Origin: Heliocidaris erythrogramma
Taxonomy: Eukaryota > Echinodermata > Echinoidea > Camarodonta > Echinometridae
Length of the DNA: 64,000 nt
Assembly (NCBI GenBank): GCA_025617745.1
Contig: CM046856.1
Coordinates: 42,771,049 to 42,835,048 of the forward strand
Direction of reading: 5' to 3'
Part shown: positions 44,301 to 54,959 of the stretch, in pieces
Position numbering within the stretch: the first letter of the stretch is position 1
Layout: each line of letters starts with the position of its first letter
Position numbers and translations under genes: made by a program
The notes under the pieces: generated by a model
What the model was told of the DNA's origin: nothing
Databases searched by the model: none
Seen by the model: the letters and a program-made list of their open reading frames with translations, nothing else

Positions 44301-45770
44301 GGAAGGTAATGGAGCAAAAGAACCAATCTCTGAACCCCATGAAGCTCTGTCCTATTCTAGTTCTGCTGCCTGAGGTATGGATAAGGTCTGTCACACAGCT
44401 CACAAAGAAATACAAGATCTGGAACAGCTGAAATTTAAAAAAAAAACATATAGATCTATACTGAGTCTCCATATTCAGTTCTAAGGAAGTTGAAGATGAA
44501 AACTCCTCCTTCTTACCCTTCTCCTCTACTTGACAATTCCTCCTTTTTCTTTTTCTTGTTCTCCTGCTCCTCCTCCTCTTCCTTCTTCTCTTCTTCTTCT
44601 TCTTCTTCTTCTTCCCCTCCTCCTTCTCCTCCTTCTCCTTCTCCTCCTCCTCCTCCTTCTCCTTCTCCTTTTCCTTCTCCTCCTTCTCCTTCTTCTTCTT
44701 CTCCTTTTCAGATCCAGGCTACCTTGTAGTTTTACATTTTACTAGACTATATAGATCTAAGTGCTCTTTCTTTGGCCCTTGGTCTTAAAAGATACTACCT
44801 ATCGTTAGAGTCTATTGTTGTAATGTAATTTTGTACGAGTAGATCTAACTTACTATGAAAAAGTATGAGTCGTCTTGCTTCTTAATCTTGGACTGGGTTT
44901 TTTGTGGTGAACAAATAACAATACATTTCAGAATTGCACTATAATCCACTAATTTTCTTCTACTCACCCCCACCCCCCCCCCCCCCCCCCCCCCATCAAC
45001 ACACACATACATGCTCCTGTCTTTCAGTTTGCCACAATGTCAATGACAGCATGGGCCATGATAATATATCAATGACCACTTAGTTATAGAATACATGTAC
45101 AAGCTTAACTAAAGATACATGTAAGCTTGTACTTCATGATTAACTTTTCAATTTCAGTACTTCACGGGTGAATAGGCTTCAATAGCTTTTGTGTGTATCA
45201 GCGGGCCTTTTTCCAGTCTAAGTTAGATCATTCATTCATATTATTACATGAGAGGAAAAAACTGAAAAAATTATTTAAATTAAAATTTCACTTTCAGTTT
45301 CAGTTTCAACTCTGTCTCTGAAACAGAAAGTGAAACCCCAAATTTGTGGCACAGTAACTGAGTAAGCATGGTAATTGGTAAGAATTGAAGAGTCCCTTAA
45401 TCAGGGGGTCGTTTCATCAAACCGTCACAACGACAAGATCATTGACATCTTGACGCTGTCGCTCAACCTCAACTTGTCCGCTGTTTCGCAAAGCCGTAGG
45501 GCGGCGGGCCTAGTAGTAGTAGTAACTAAAGTTAGTATGAGTGATCAATGACAATAAATTTGCAATACATGGAAACGCATGGGTGGGAACTGGTAGTGGT
45601 ATACAACTTTAACTTACCGTGCACCAAACAGTCAGAAACTTCAGATCTCCACCAAAAGATCCATGATGTGGAAGTTTCAAATCAACCTCCATCTTATAGA
45701 AGGCATATATATAACAGTAATATGCAAAAACCACAAAATGAAAAATCGTAGCAACAACTTGAGACGCCAT
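38268..45770 (-). CDS. AIG1: AIG1/ADTRP-family membrane hydrolase, complete, 6 coding exons
   Basis: Exons (- strand): 45770-45618, 44427-44290, 43191-43090, 42592-42477, 41282-41131, 38311-38268. All splice sites are GT-AG, phases match, and 705 nt encode 234 aa, near the 230-245 aa of vertebrate AIG1 and ADTRP. Family knowledge: these multi-pass membrane proteins hydrolyse fatty-acid esters of hydroxy fatty acids with a catalytic Thr and His. Here the Thr is T47 (LKFLTVW) and the His H132 (HCMHTY), in the expected contexts. Further family blocks: FMGFRDWFFCSITFPIAL, YAVDRELIYP, VKDIWVYPFL. Whether it is the orthologue of AIG1 or of ADTRP cannot be settled here. It converges on the VPS13B-type gene. 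Confidence 0.92.
38312..39244. other. AIG1-type intron 5, proximal part
   Basis: AT-rich with a G-run near 38650. Around 38690-38780 is GC-mixed text without frame. No repeat identified with confidence. Confidence 0.4.
39245..39640 (-). mobile_element. MITE, ~390 bp, copy 1
   Basis: Shares words with 43365-43745 in opposite orientation: GTTGAGTTCTGGGAAA, GGATTGCTCTTCAAATAC, GCTGAAATGTTCAGGCCG and CAGTGCCTGTGACTC. The ends carry the inverted word GTTGAGTTCTGG/ACTAGAACTCA. Both copies are in introns of the AIG1-type gene. Confidence 0.75.
40618..41075 (-). mobile_element. Degenerate SINE related to 12850-13125
   Basis: Shares TATATAGCG at its tail with AAT-type repeats, plus TTATTATCCCGGTCATCGG, CACAAAATCTCCACTCC and GAGTATTCC. 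The tRNA-like head on the - strand (CACTTGACTGGAAATG) is near 41050. Split by the foldback element at 40829-40973. Confidence 0.6.
40829..40973. mobile_element. Foldback MITE, TTTCATAAAAC superfamily
   Basis: Left GGGCCCTGTTTCATAAAACT, right AAGTTTTATGAAGCCGGGCC. The inner arms pair further (TATCTATGACAAG against TTGTCATAGATA). 145 bp, non-coding, inserted in a SINE. Confidence 0.85.
41131..41282 (-). CDS. AIG1: AIG1-type exon 5
   Basis: One base, 50 codons, one base. The acceptor is CTATGCAG and the donor GTGAGT. Contains VKDIWVYPFLQVLEG and a final hydrophobic span VVFVVITALFLAGMYF. Confidence 0.93.
42113..42250. mobile_element. Near-perfect 138-bp hairpin MITE
   Basis: The arms CTGGGCAGCATTTCATCAAA ... 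AAGTACAAGTTCGCC and GGCGAACTTGTACTT ... TTTGATGAAACGATGCCCAG pair over about 50 bp with few mismatches. A related half-copy lies at 45405 (GTCGTTTCATCAAACCGTCA). Confidence 0.88.
42477..42592 (-). CDS. AIG1: AIG1-type exon 4
   Basis: 38 codons plus TG (Trp with G of exon 5). The first codon is the putative catalytic His (HTYIVFILLIEAYL). A positively charged loop HKQPSRKSG follows, then a hydrophobic segment. Confidence 0.93.
42672..42806 (+). mobile_element. pogo/Tigger-like MITE remnant
   Basis: CAGTGAAACCTCATTGTAAA, TTGTTATAACAAGGTAATTT and TTTGCCAGTTCCACTTC; the right half has GATATAACAAAG and AACAGGGTAAC. Same family as 8600-8710. Confidence 0.6.
42880..43065 (+). repeat. Minisatellite of ATTCACACTACTCACCTTC-type units
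   Basis: About ten imperfect units of 17-19 bp, alternating CACTACTCACC with CACTTATCACC, in AIG1-type intron 3 and ending about 25 bp from exon 3. The open frames rich in His, Ser and Thr here are artefacts of the repeat. Confidence 0.9.
43090..43191 (-). CDS. AIG1: AIG1-type exon 3
   Basis: 34 codons, phase 0 at both ends; acceptor ACTGTGTAG, donor GTAAGT. Contains MYWGIYAVDRELIYPERI and YPMWLSHCM, leading directly to the putative catalytic His in exon 4. Confidence 0.93.
43365..43745 (+). mobile_element. MITE, ~390 bp, copy 2
   Basis: Opposite orientation to 39245-39640. Begins GTTGAGTTCTGGTCATGCGA and ends CCCAGAACTCAACTTTCTC, inverted ends of about 12 bp. Confidence 0.75.
44290..44427 (-). 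CDS. AIG1: AIG1-type exon 2
   Basis: 46 codons, phase 0 at both ends; acceptor TTTAAATTTCAG, donor GTAAGT. Contains LFQILYFFVSCVTDLI and MGFRDWFFCSITFPIAL. Confidence 0.93.
44527..44710 (+). repeat. Polypyrimidine tract (CTT/CTC)n
   Basis: About 180 bases almost entirely C and T in AIG1-type intron 1, including (CTT)n, CTCCTCCTC and TCTCC runs. It has mirror symmetry over parts and could adopt a triplex form. The Ser/Pro and Leu open frames here are artefacts. Confidence 0.93.
45618..45770 (-). CDS. AIG1: AIG1-type exon 1
   Basis: 51 codons from ATG 45770 (context CCAGAATGGCG), donor GTAAGT. A hydrophobic first segment (VVATIFHFVVFAYYCYIYAF) is followed by HHGSFGGDLKFLTVW, which carries the putative catalytic Thr. 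Confidence 0.92.
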
Positions 45771-45890
45771 TCTGGAGAGACCGGGAATATTTATTTATGT
45801 AAATTATGGCTAAAATATGCAACACGTACCGTACGTACCGTACCGCACTGCACTACGTGCGTTAATCTGGCGACCAATAAGCCGCGGAAA
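45771..45890 (-). promoter_or_regulatory. AIG1: Probable AIG1-type promoter / 5' UTR
   Basis: Directly upstream of the start codon. Contains a CCAAT word at 45874-45878 (GCGACCAATAAGCC) and iterated GTACC/GTACG words at 45826-45847. The transcription start is not determined. Confidence 0.45.
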
Positions 45891-48800
45891 AAGAAATTTT
45901 CCGCATCTCAGTTGCCGGTATAAAAACGTGAATTGGAATGAGGGACTAGATTGGAATGCTTCTAAATCTATCTTACGACACTCTAAATATATAAATTTCT
46001 CTATGAGGTAAAAGCTAAAGAGTTGCTCTTTATTCTCATATAACTTATAAGTAAGATTGTTTGTAAGATTGTAAGATTGTAAGATTTTATTGACTCTATC
46101 GACCCCCTCTCGGGGGTATATGAGAGTACAAACATAATTATTTACAATATATGAATATAAAAACATAAGTGATAATGTACATATAAGTCACATGCCAAAA
46201 GTTTTTGTATGGGTCTTACTGTTACAATTTGACATCAGGGCTCAAACCGGCAATTTGGCAGTTCTCCGCACAGTGTTGAATGGATTTACCACAAAATGGA
46301 CAAAATCGTTTCTAAATTTGCAGGGCTCAAAATATATCGTATGACATTTCAATTTTTTAATGGCATGCATGAGGTAAAAGCTGAAGATTGCTCTTTATTT
46401 TCATATAAGTCCCCCTCCCTTCACCACCCCCGTCACAAACAGTGAAGTATTGCGTTATCTTTCTCTCAAATTTGCTAAAACGTCAGAGCTCCCACCCCCT
46501 CCATGCACCCACTCCCGTGGGGAGCACGCTTCGTGCGCTCACAACCGCCCCCCCCCCCCTTAAAATGAAATCCTAGCTACGCAGTTGCACAGACGGTGTT
46601 ATGGTTGATGCAAGAATAATACTAAACCCCGCTTGAAATAAAAACAAAATGTGAGTGCTTATAATTATAATAATGGGTACTCAAACTTTGAGTTAGCCGA
46701 ACAGCCGAACAGCTGAGTTGAGAGTATTTAATGCAAGACATTTTATATTCTTAGGGTATAGAGAAAGCCGTACCAATTTTACAGGACAACTGGATTTGCC
46801 GATCACCCCCCCCCCCCCCCACCCCCATCAATGCCCATGTTTTCAAGTTCATGGCATGTGCATGGATTGGGATCTAAATACAGCGGTGTACATAATGGTG
46901 CCATACTGGCGGGACACCCGGACCCAATCAAAATGGGGAAAAGGGGTGAAGACAAAGAGAGTTAGCGAAAGCTCTGCATGGAGAGAACCCGAGAGACAGA
47001 GAGAGGGATAATTTTATATATATTATTAATTTCATTTATTTCCCCAAGTCTAGCCAGGGCCCCTCCCCCGCCCCCACTCTACAAACAAGACATGCTTCAC
47101 CATTATGAGTGTAACATGGTAAGGTAGAGGGGGCAGGTGCTCTAAAATGTTTCAATAATTTTGTTCACATTTTGTTCATACCTATATTGGCACAATGCAC
47201 GCATTGATGAAAGATGACTATTATACAAGCATGCAGGAAACTAAAAATTACAGTTCCCAGATACGATTCCATTGAAAGAAGTAAGTGTGTAATCAGTAAC
47301 TATTATTAGCAAAAACCTATTTCAAAAGGCTGAGACAGTAGGACAAGAAGTGAAACATCTTCTTAAGCGACTCTTTAAATCATTCCGTTAAATCGGGGGG
47401 GGGGGTGCTACACCCCGCATAGGCACCGGTGAAGCGGGTGGGGATACATACCCCCTAAGGCAAGGGGGAATCGATCTTCTTTCCCCCCAATGATCCCCCC
47501 TTTGCAGGGGAAAAAAAGGGAAATTGCATGCATTTCAAATTAGCTTTCTAGTGCTCTATACAGTGAGTACATAAAAAATATACCCAACTTTGGTAGCTTA
47601 TAATTAAAAAGTTATAACCTCTATGAGCTTCAAATGTTTTTTATATAGTAAAGAGCAACTTATATTCTGTGTAATGATACCTTATTCATAGATACAGCCA
47701 CGGATGACTGAGCAGCAGGCTTTTCAAAAAGTATTGTCAAAATCCTCTTGTATACCAAGTTTGGGCTGAAGCAGTTAATTTCTTTGCCATGATAACACAA
47801 TCTGGGCTTCATCCGCGTCCCTTGTTTAAGGTAAGCCTTTTTTCTGAGTCATTCATAATGGACAACATTTATATCCTTTTTCTTGAAAGTCGACTATCAA
47901 TTACTTTGGCAATTCTCAACACAATGTACCCTTCCTTGCATTCTTGTAAGTAAATTTTAAGGATAGTAAACCTGTGGGTCCATGCATGTGCTATTCGAGA
48001 AAAAAACCGTGTACACCTTATGCAGGTGAAATGGTGCAATGGACAAATGACTGAGCAGAGTTGTTACTTATCACGAGACAAGAAGTTAGAAGGCTGATAA
48101 AATAAATTAAGATTATCATATGGATTGAAACAAGGCCATTTGAAAGCATAGATACACTGGATAACTTTAACATTGAAGCATTTAAACACAAAGGAGAATT
48201 CAACTTTTAAAATGATTTTAGACTAAAGTGACATATTCACATGGCTTGACCCACATTCGTTGCATCAGCCGAAACTTGGAACAAGCTTTTTTTTTTACGA
48301 CACTTTTTAAAAACCCTAGTGCTCATCCATGGCAGAAATGTCATGAATGATGTACCACTGGACAGACAACAAGTTACTCTTTACCATGATATAAATATCA
48401 AAGTCACATTGGTAATGACTTTTTAATTAGAATCTATCAAATTTGGGTATACTTTTTATACGCACTGTATAATATAAAATGCAAACTTTCAGCGTTTCAA
48501 AAATTCTCACTCGGCCGCTATACGCTCCCTAAAATATTAATAGACACAGTGTTTCTTAACATTGCCGAAACCCTGTCTATACAATAAGAAAGGGGTGGAT
48601 GCTTCCATCTATCAAGGGGAGGCGAATCGGCCGCGGCCCCCTTTTGAAACTTAACTGGCATACCTTAAGTACACAATTTAAAATATGCCTCCTTACTTAT
48701 GTACTTTTCCGGCTCTGTGCCCCCTCTCTTACAAAATCCTCCCCCCCCCCTTCCCCAAAGACAATAAATGATTTTGCAGTATACATGACGTGACCAGCTT

Positions 48801-49345
48801 TCTAGTGCGCTATTCATAAAACAAACACCCCAAAAACAAAGCCGAAAAAGGGGGATAATGTGAGCAAACTGTGAGCTGTATAAATATAATTCTTTGCTTT
48901 TCATAAAGAAGGAGTAATATTCTTTCAGAAGCCTTGATGGCATTAATCCATACACGCTTCACAGAGCAAATTTGTTTTTAAAATTGCTTGTAAAAATCCA
49001 TTCGTGCCAGAATTCAGGTAAAACAGCGAAAACCGCACATGCGAACATGTCGTTATAGGTTTGAAAGAATCATTCTGAGGTGAGAAATTCCCATTTTGTA
49101 ATAAATTATTTTCTGCCTTTTGTGCCCTTTATACCATACTTTTCCATTTTATTACAATATAATGTGTCCTTTACTTTAATATCACTTTACTGTGTTCTTC
49201 AAAGAAAGTGAAGGTCTAAAAACAATTTTAAAAATCGCTGTGCAGTGATATAGCATGAAATATGCAATTTCTTTGGCACCATCATCGACAATAACCCGAC
49301 TATGATTTCCTTTATGATGGGGGCATTATACCCTGCATGGATCTC
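45891..49345. other. Intergenic DNA with scattered G/C runs
   Basis: No gene recognised. Features seen: repeated GTAAGATT near 46050, C-runs at about 46548, 46806 and 48740, and a G/C-rich patch at 47393-47515 with hairpin potential. Confidence 0.45.
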
Positions 49346-49585
49346 ATTAAAGGGCAATCCAACAGTGGTAATAAGATGATTTGTGTGAAAGCAGAAAAAA
49401 GAGCAAAACAGGATGGTGAAAGTTTGAAGGGAATTGGACAAGAAAGTTATGGATGTTTGAAAAATTAGATCATTGCATCTATGCAAATCTCAAATTGGCA
49501 ATTTGGTGAGTCGATTGTGACATGGCAGAAAACTCTCCCGTTTGTCGTAAACAAAATAATTTGCGGTTTTCTCCGAAGCACAAAG
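49346..49585 (-). mobile_element. Arm of the AACTCTCCCATTTG foldback family
   Basis: Reads TAAAGGGCAATCCAAC ... GGATGGTGAAAGTTTGAA ... CAATTTGGTGAGTCGATTG ... AACTCTCCCGTTTGTCG, the reverse complement of the right arm at 51060-51270. Followed at once by a G/C-run and GTGCCCC array, so the other half is displaced. Confidence 0.8.
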
Positions 49586-49589
49586 GCGG

Positions 49590-50166
49590 TGTGGGGGGGG
49601 GGGGGCAGGGGACACAGTGCCCCCCCCCCCCCCCCCGCCTCGCCCCCACTTTTTTCAAGTATCCCAAAAAATGCCCTTTTTATTTTTGGAAGAATGCCCC
49701 TTTTCCTTTCTAATAAGTGCCCTTTCCCATTTAGTGCCCTTTTCCTCTTCTCATAAGTGCCCCTTTTCACCTTTTATCAGTGCCCTCTCATAAGCACCCT
49801 TATCTCTTCTGGTAAATGCCCCCTTTTACCTATATTTCCCACTATTTCTTACAAAAAGAGCCATGATTATCTAAAACTTCAAAGAATCGGTGCGGCTTTA
49901 GTAATAGGTACCCATACTACTATAAAACTACAATGTAAGGCAGTGGAGCTGCAGGCAAGAGGGGCATATAATGCCCATCCCCCTCCCACCCCAAGCGAAG
50001 GATTTTTCACTCCGCTCTCTCGAATGTGCCCATATTTTACATCAATCACAAAAATGTCCCCTTTTCGCTTCATGTTCACCCCTTGTAGGTGCCCCTTTTT
50101 TGCTGGTACCCCCCCCCCCCCCTCCCCCCCCCCCCCCACACTTTGATAGACGCTCCTCGGGGCAGT
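49590..50166. repeat. GTGCCCCTTTT array and G/C-run element
   Basis: G-run, then C-run, then degenerate direct repeats of TAAGTGCCCCTTTTC (49655-49850). A segment beginning GGCAGTGGAGCTGCAGGCAA near 49939 ends at ACTTTGATAGACGCTCC after C-runs. The same start and end occur at 57590-58037. Confidence 0.75.
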
Positions 50167-50424
50167 TTGTTTGTTTGTTTGTTTTATTTCTTCACCATGC
50201 AGCATAGTCATTTACAAATTACAAAATTCAGTGAGTTACATTGAAATATGCATAGCAGGAACAGTGCATAAACAAAGAATGTTGGAAGCGCAACATCCCT
50301 ATGGTATAATATAACTGATAATTAATTAATTTTGTTTATAGTGAACATGGCGTAAAATAAGACATTCTGTAGTTATAAATGTAAAGAGAAAATAAAAGGG
50401 TTAAAAAAAAATTAAAAAATTTGC

Positions 50425-50660
50425 CAGTTGAAGCAAATGGGGGAGTTGTCCGCCACTACATCACAGCGACATTACCTATTTGGCCAATTTGAAATTCCCA
50501 AATTATGTATAGTGATTATAACTTTTAAAAATTCATAACTTTTTACCTGTCCGATTTCGTTCAAACTTTCACCAATCTGCTTCTCTGTTTTTTTTTCGGC
50601 ACAGCAACTTGCCATTAAGGTTGGATTTACTTTTAATAATAAATGCACGTTAAAGCAATC
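50425..50660 (-). mobile_element. Arm of the AACTCTCCCATTTG foldback family
   Basis: GCAAATGGGGGAGTTGTCCG, then ATTACCTATTTGGCCAATTT and CAAACTTTCACCAATCTGC, ending in CCATTAAGGTTGGAT. Corresponds to the reverse of the left arm at 50676-50885. Confidence 0.75.
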
Positions 50661-50675
50661 TTCTCAGTTCTCATA

Positions 50676-51270
50676 TAAGGGAAATACAACCTTAATAGCA
50701 AGTTGCTTTGAATGAAAGAGGAAAACTCAGAGAAGCAGATTGGTGAAAGTTTGAACGAAATCGGACAAGCAATAAGAAAGTTATGAATTTTTGAAAGTTG
50801 TAATCACTGTGCATATGGGAATTTCAAATTGGCCGAAAAGGTAATGTCACTGTGATATAGCTGTGGACAACTCCCCCATTCGCTCTAACACACACAAAAT
50901 GACTAATATGTCACCTTTTTTCAAAATGCATTACTCAGTTGGATCTTTTCGTTCATGAGGACCTATAACAATATGCTATCTCCAATATATTTTGAGTTCT
51001 GCCCCGAGGGTAAAAGCGCCTCGAAGAAAGCTGCAAATTAATTATATTTTTGTGTACGGCAAATGGGAGAGTTGTCCACAAAAATGTCACAATAATATTG
51101 ACTCACCAAATTGCCAATTTGAGATTCGCATATGGAGTGATCTCGTTTTTCAAACATTCATAACTTTCTTAGTCCTTGTCCAATTTCTTTCAAACTTTCA
51201 CCATCCTGTTTTTCTTATTTTTCTGCTTTCACACAAATCATCTTATTACCAAGGTTGGATTGCCCTTTAA
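50676..51270 (+). mobile_element. Complete foldback element (uninterrupted copy)
   Basis: The left arm (AATACAACCTTAATAGCAAG ... GGACAACTCCCCCATTCGC) and right arm (GGCAAATGGGAGAGTTGTCC ... CCAAGGTTGGATTGCCC) are imperfect inverted repeats of about 200 bp. The centre holds GAGTTCTGCCCCGAGGG and GCAAATTAATTATATTTTTG. It serves as the empty-site counterpart of 58131-60010. Confidence 0.85.
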
Positions 51271-52513
51271 GTTTATGATTATAATTATTTCAGGTCAAAT
51301 CGTTTTCATACATGGTTTTACCAAAATTTGGCCCGGGCTTGGTAAGCACTAGCGTATTCAATGGAGGGGGGGGGGGGGGGACAGAGGGCGGTTTTCTCCT
51401 CCCCCCCCCCCACCCCGACAGAATTTCAACCATGAAATAAAACATAACTGACTCTTTCAATAATCAAGAATCATTTATTTCAAAGGAAATTGTAAGCAAA
51501 ATGCTTTTAAAACTTCATAAATTAATGAGAAATTTTAAAAATTCGCAATGCGACCTCGCATACATAGCAGTATTTTTATTATTAAAGTAGGCGTTTTGAA
51601 GTCAACCGTCAAATAGGCAAAGCGGAGCTAATATTGGGGCACGTGTAAAGCCAAACAGAGTGAATTTGAAGAACCCTCTCATATTAATCATTGAAATAAA
51701 ATCTGAAATATCTTCAAACAGAAATCAAATCAATAGCTAATGCACGATTTATAAAGAATAAAGCTGTCCAAACACTTTCAATCGAAACGCCATGAGGCAA
51801 AAAATGTGCTCGCTCGCTTCGCCCACAAAAATATGTGACTCGTTTTGATGTTGCTAATGACACTACAATGTATATTTAATGTAATTAAATTAAATGCATA
51901 ATTTGCAAATTATGAATATAAATGGTTGAAGTATCATCGAATAACCTACCCCCCCCCCCTACCCTCCCCTTTCGACGCAAATTAGGGCCTGCAAAGTGTA
52001 GTTTTTTCTGGATACCCATTGGCTCGGATGTTTAGCCCCCCCCCCCCCCCCCCCCCCCAGCAAAAGTCACTGTTAGTAAGGCATGTACGGATGTATGCCA
52101 TCATAGTAAGGTATCATTTGAAAGGAGTGGAAAAGTTAACGATAATCATATTCAAGCTATCTATACCACAGTAACCCTTCGTTATCTTTTTATTTTTCTG
52201 GGACGCACTGCAACGCAAAAGTTTCACCATTAACCAACCTACACAGTCTTGCATGGTAGCTACGCTCCCCTGCATAATGATGTAGATACCAGGGGCATAG
52301 ATAGCGGGGATGGGGATGCACCCCCACCCGCTTTTTGAAATGGTGCTGGTGGTGTGTACAATCATTCCCCCTTCCCCCAGCTTTCAGGGGGGAATGAGGA
52401 AAAATGATATTCATGTAGGGCCTACACTTCTGTCGTCGTTTTCATTCTCTCCTGATGACTTGTTATACTACAGCTACTTTTTTCGAAGAACTGCATCATT
52501 TTGATTAACGCTT
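51271..52513. other. Intergenic DNA with G/C runs
   Basis: Long G or C runs lie near 51366, 51403, 51951 and 52037-52058. Around 52268-52400 is a G/C-rich stretch with inverted word pairs. No gene seen. Confidence 0.45.
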
Positions 52514-52933
52514 AAGCCCACCGCACATTATACGATAGGTCTACGATCCGATTTTGGAAATAAATCGCAATATCTTTAAATATAGCCAGTTTAATAAGTG
52601 GAAGCTACCTGATTCAGGTTCTGAGCAATAATATGAGTACTCAGCATAGGAATTTGGTGCGATGTCAACCTTATATCCGGGATAAGGGCAAAATCAGTTT
52701 CAAATCGTAGACAATCGTAGGACTGCTCTGACGTCACTACGATTCGAAGCCGATTCGGCCTTTCTTCCGACTAGAAGGCTCGTAATAGGTCGTAATTTCG
52801 ATTTTACTATCTATGTAACTATTCAGAACCTCAATAAAATATATTATATGCGTTAAACTGTTTATATAATCTAATGCTAAACATTTTCTTTCAAAATCGG
52901 ATCGTAGACCGATCCTAGTGTGCGGTGGGCTTT
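52514..52933. mobile_element. Foldback MITE, AAGCCCACCGCACA family
   Basis: The ends AAGCCCACCGCACA and TGTGCGGTGGGCTT are reverse complements. The complementarity resumes inside over GGTCTACGATCCGATTTT. 420 bp; internal part without a frame. Confidence 0.88.
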
Positions 52934-53237
52934 AGACGACTAATGCTGGGTGCATTCTACATACACGGCTCCTTTATTGTTTGGTTGGTTTGTGTGTTTG
53001 TGTTTTAGGGGTGTTTTGTTTGTTAATTTGTTTATTTTTCAAGGGAAATCCAACCTTGGTAGCAAGTTGGCTTGAGCAGAAAATCAGGAAAAAAAGGATT
53101 TTGAGATATATTGCACAGGAAAAAAAAGAGGTTATAATTTGTTGGAAAATCGATATGACTAACGTTGATTGTCATCTCATTCAGGTATGTGTGATGTCAT
53201 GACTGCCATCATTACTTTTTATAAGGCCTGCTTAATA

Positions 53238-53800
53238 CAGGGTTGGAAAAAAGTTTGGAATATTTTTTTGGCGATGAGTATGTCTGATTTTAAATGCTAG
53301 TTTCTACTATATTGTGATGAATAATTCATCCAAATCGGATTAACTGTGTTAAATGAAGTCTACTGTTCCATCTTGTACCAAAGATTACGTAATATTGTTA
53401 AACATGTTACAATGGCTGACCAATGAACCACATGTTGTCAGATTTGCTCTATTTGTGTTTGAACATCTTGTTATACATTTCTGTACTTCACGTGGAATTT
53501 TGAAAAAGCTACGTGCAGTTTGCAGTCATTTTGAGGACTTCGGTATAGCAATTAAACTGTATCTGATTATTTAACTTTTTCGTTAGACATTTGCAAAAAC
53601 AGCAAATATACGCTTCCGAATTCCAAGTGGACCTCTGCACTGTGTGATAAGCCTGATTTTTAATGTTGTGCTTTTAAAGTTAAAAAGGGACACATATCTT
53701 TTATTTGAACCTCAAAGAAGAACTTAAAATGACGAGGGATATGTTTAAGACAAGAAATAATTCTTGGAATAAAAATATTCCAAACTTTTTTCCAACCCTG
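53238..53800. mobile_element. TA-flanked mariner/Tc1-type MITE
   Basis: The ends CAGGGTTGGAAAAAAGTTTG and CAAACTTTTTTCCAACCCTG are reverse complements and extend to about 29 bp (GGAATATTTTT). TA lies directly outside both ends (53236-53237 and 53801-53802), the target duplication of the mariner/Tc1 superfamily. Inside, 53353-53574 is a 73-codon ATG-started frame of unknown nature; no DDE motif seen. Confidence 0.88.
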
Positions 53801-54959
53801 TATTGTCATTTTACCTTTTCATTTCAATTAACTATTCCTTATTGCTGGTGCTCAAGCTATATCATTGTTAATGTCCTGCATGTAAAATAAATATATCTGT
53901 TCCATAATAAAAGTTGATAGAAGCAATATTTTGAGTCTTTTGGAGAAGGCATGTGAAAAGCTATTCAAAGATGACAGCACATAATTATATACATGTTACT
54001 TTCAAAGAATCATAACTTTCCTATTATTTGTTTGTCGGCATTTTTTTTCTCAAGCCAAATTACTCATAAATAGATGACTGTTCACGAAAACTTTTGAAGT
54101 CTATATTCTATTTGGAATATTTCATTTTAATGGGGAATATATGGAGAAAACGCGATTTCAACCCATTTTCTTTTCTAGGGCGGGGGGGGGGGGGCGGTGA
54201 GGGTGCTGAGTCTGAGACCTTGACGGCAGTATATTTTGAGAGGGGTAAAAACTCATGAGGGTGAGAAAGTGTGAACTTATCGGTTCAAATTCGATCATTT
54301 ATCCAAATCCTTTGTTTTTGTACAGTACTGTTAATTTTGAAATTGCATAGGGGTGAATTGAGACTGGGATTCATTTAATGCAGGATGCAAAGAAACAATT
54401 GTAATCTACATATATTACCACAGGAAATGTACCTTCCCCTACTTCCTTATAAAAGACAATAATGATCTCAACAATAGCACTCTGGTTTCGAAAAATGTAA
54501 TAATTACTATATTTGAAGCAGCACTGATATTAATGAATACATTTTTTTTGGTATATAGATTTGATTAATATAATTAATATAATTAATATAAATGAAATGA
54601 GCCAAGACTCAGGACGTAGCTGAATACCACAGAGCTGTTGATGCAAGCTTTCGGCTTACACCTTCTTCAGGAGCTATAAAACGAAAAACGAAAAATGAAA
54701 ATGGAACAAAATGATAATACTACTATACATGCATGAAAGAAAAGTAATGAGCAATACAATTCTGCTGACAATAACTGATATCCAATATGAATAATCTATA
54801 TATAAATCTATAAAGTGATAATCAATGTAAAGTTTGATATAATTAAAATCATTACCTGTTAGGTTGCTTGTGGTTATGCTATGGTCAGAAAATAACTGAT
54901 GCATGTCATTGTGGCGCCACCTTCGTTCATGACAACTCATACACGAGTAGAGTCAGTGC
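53801..54959. other. Intergenic DNA
   Basis: Contains a G-run at 54182-54194 and TTAATATAA repeats near 54565. No gene recognised. Confidence 0.4.

Noticed and set aside
44490-44745. Ser/Pro-rich or poly-Leu protein
   Set aside because: Purely the translation of the CTT/CTC tract.
49465-49770. Overlapping Pro/Gly-rich ORFs on both strands
   Set aside because: Arise from G/C runs and the GTGCCCC array.
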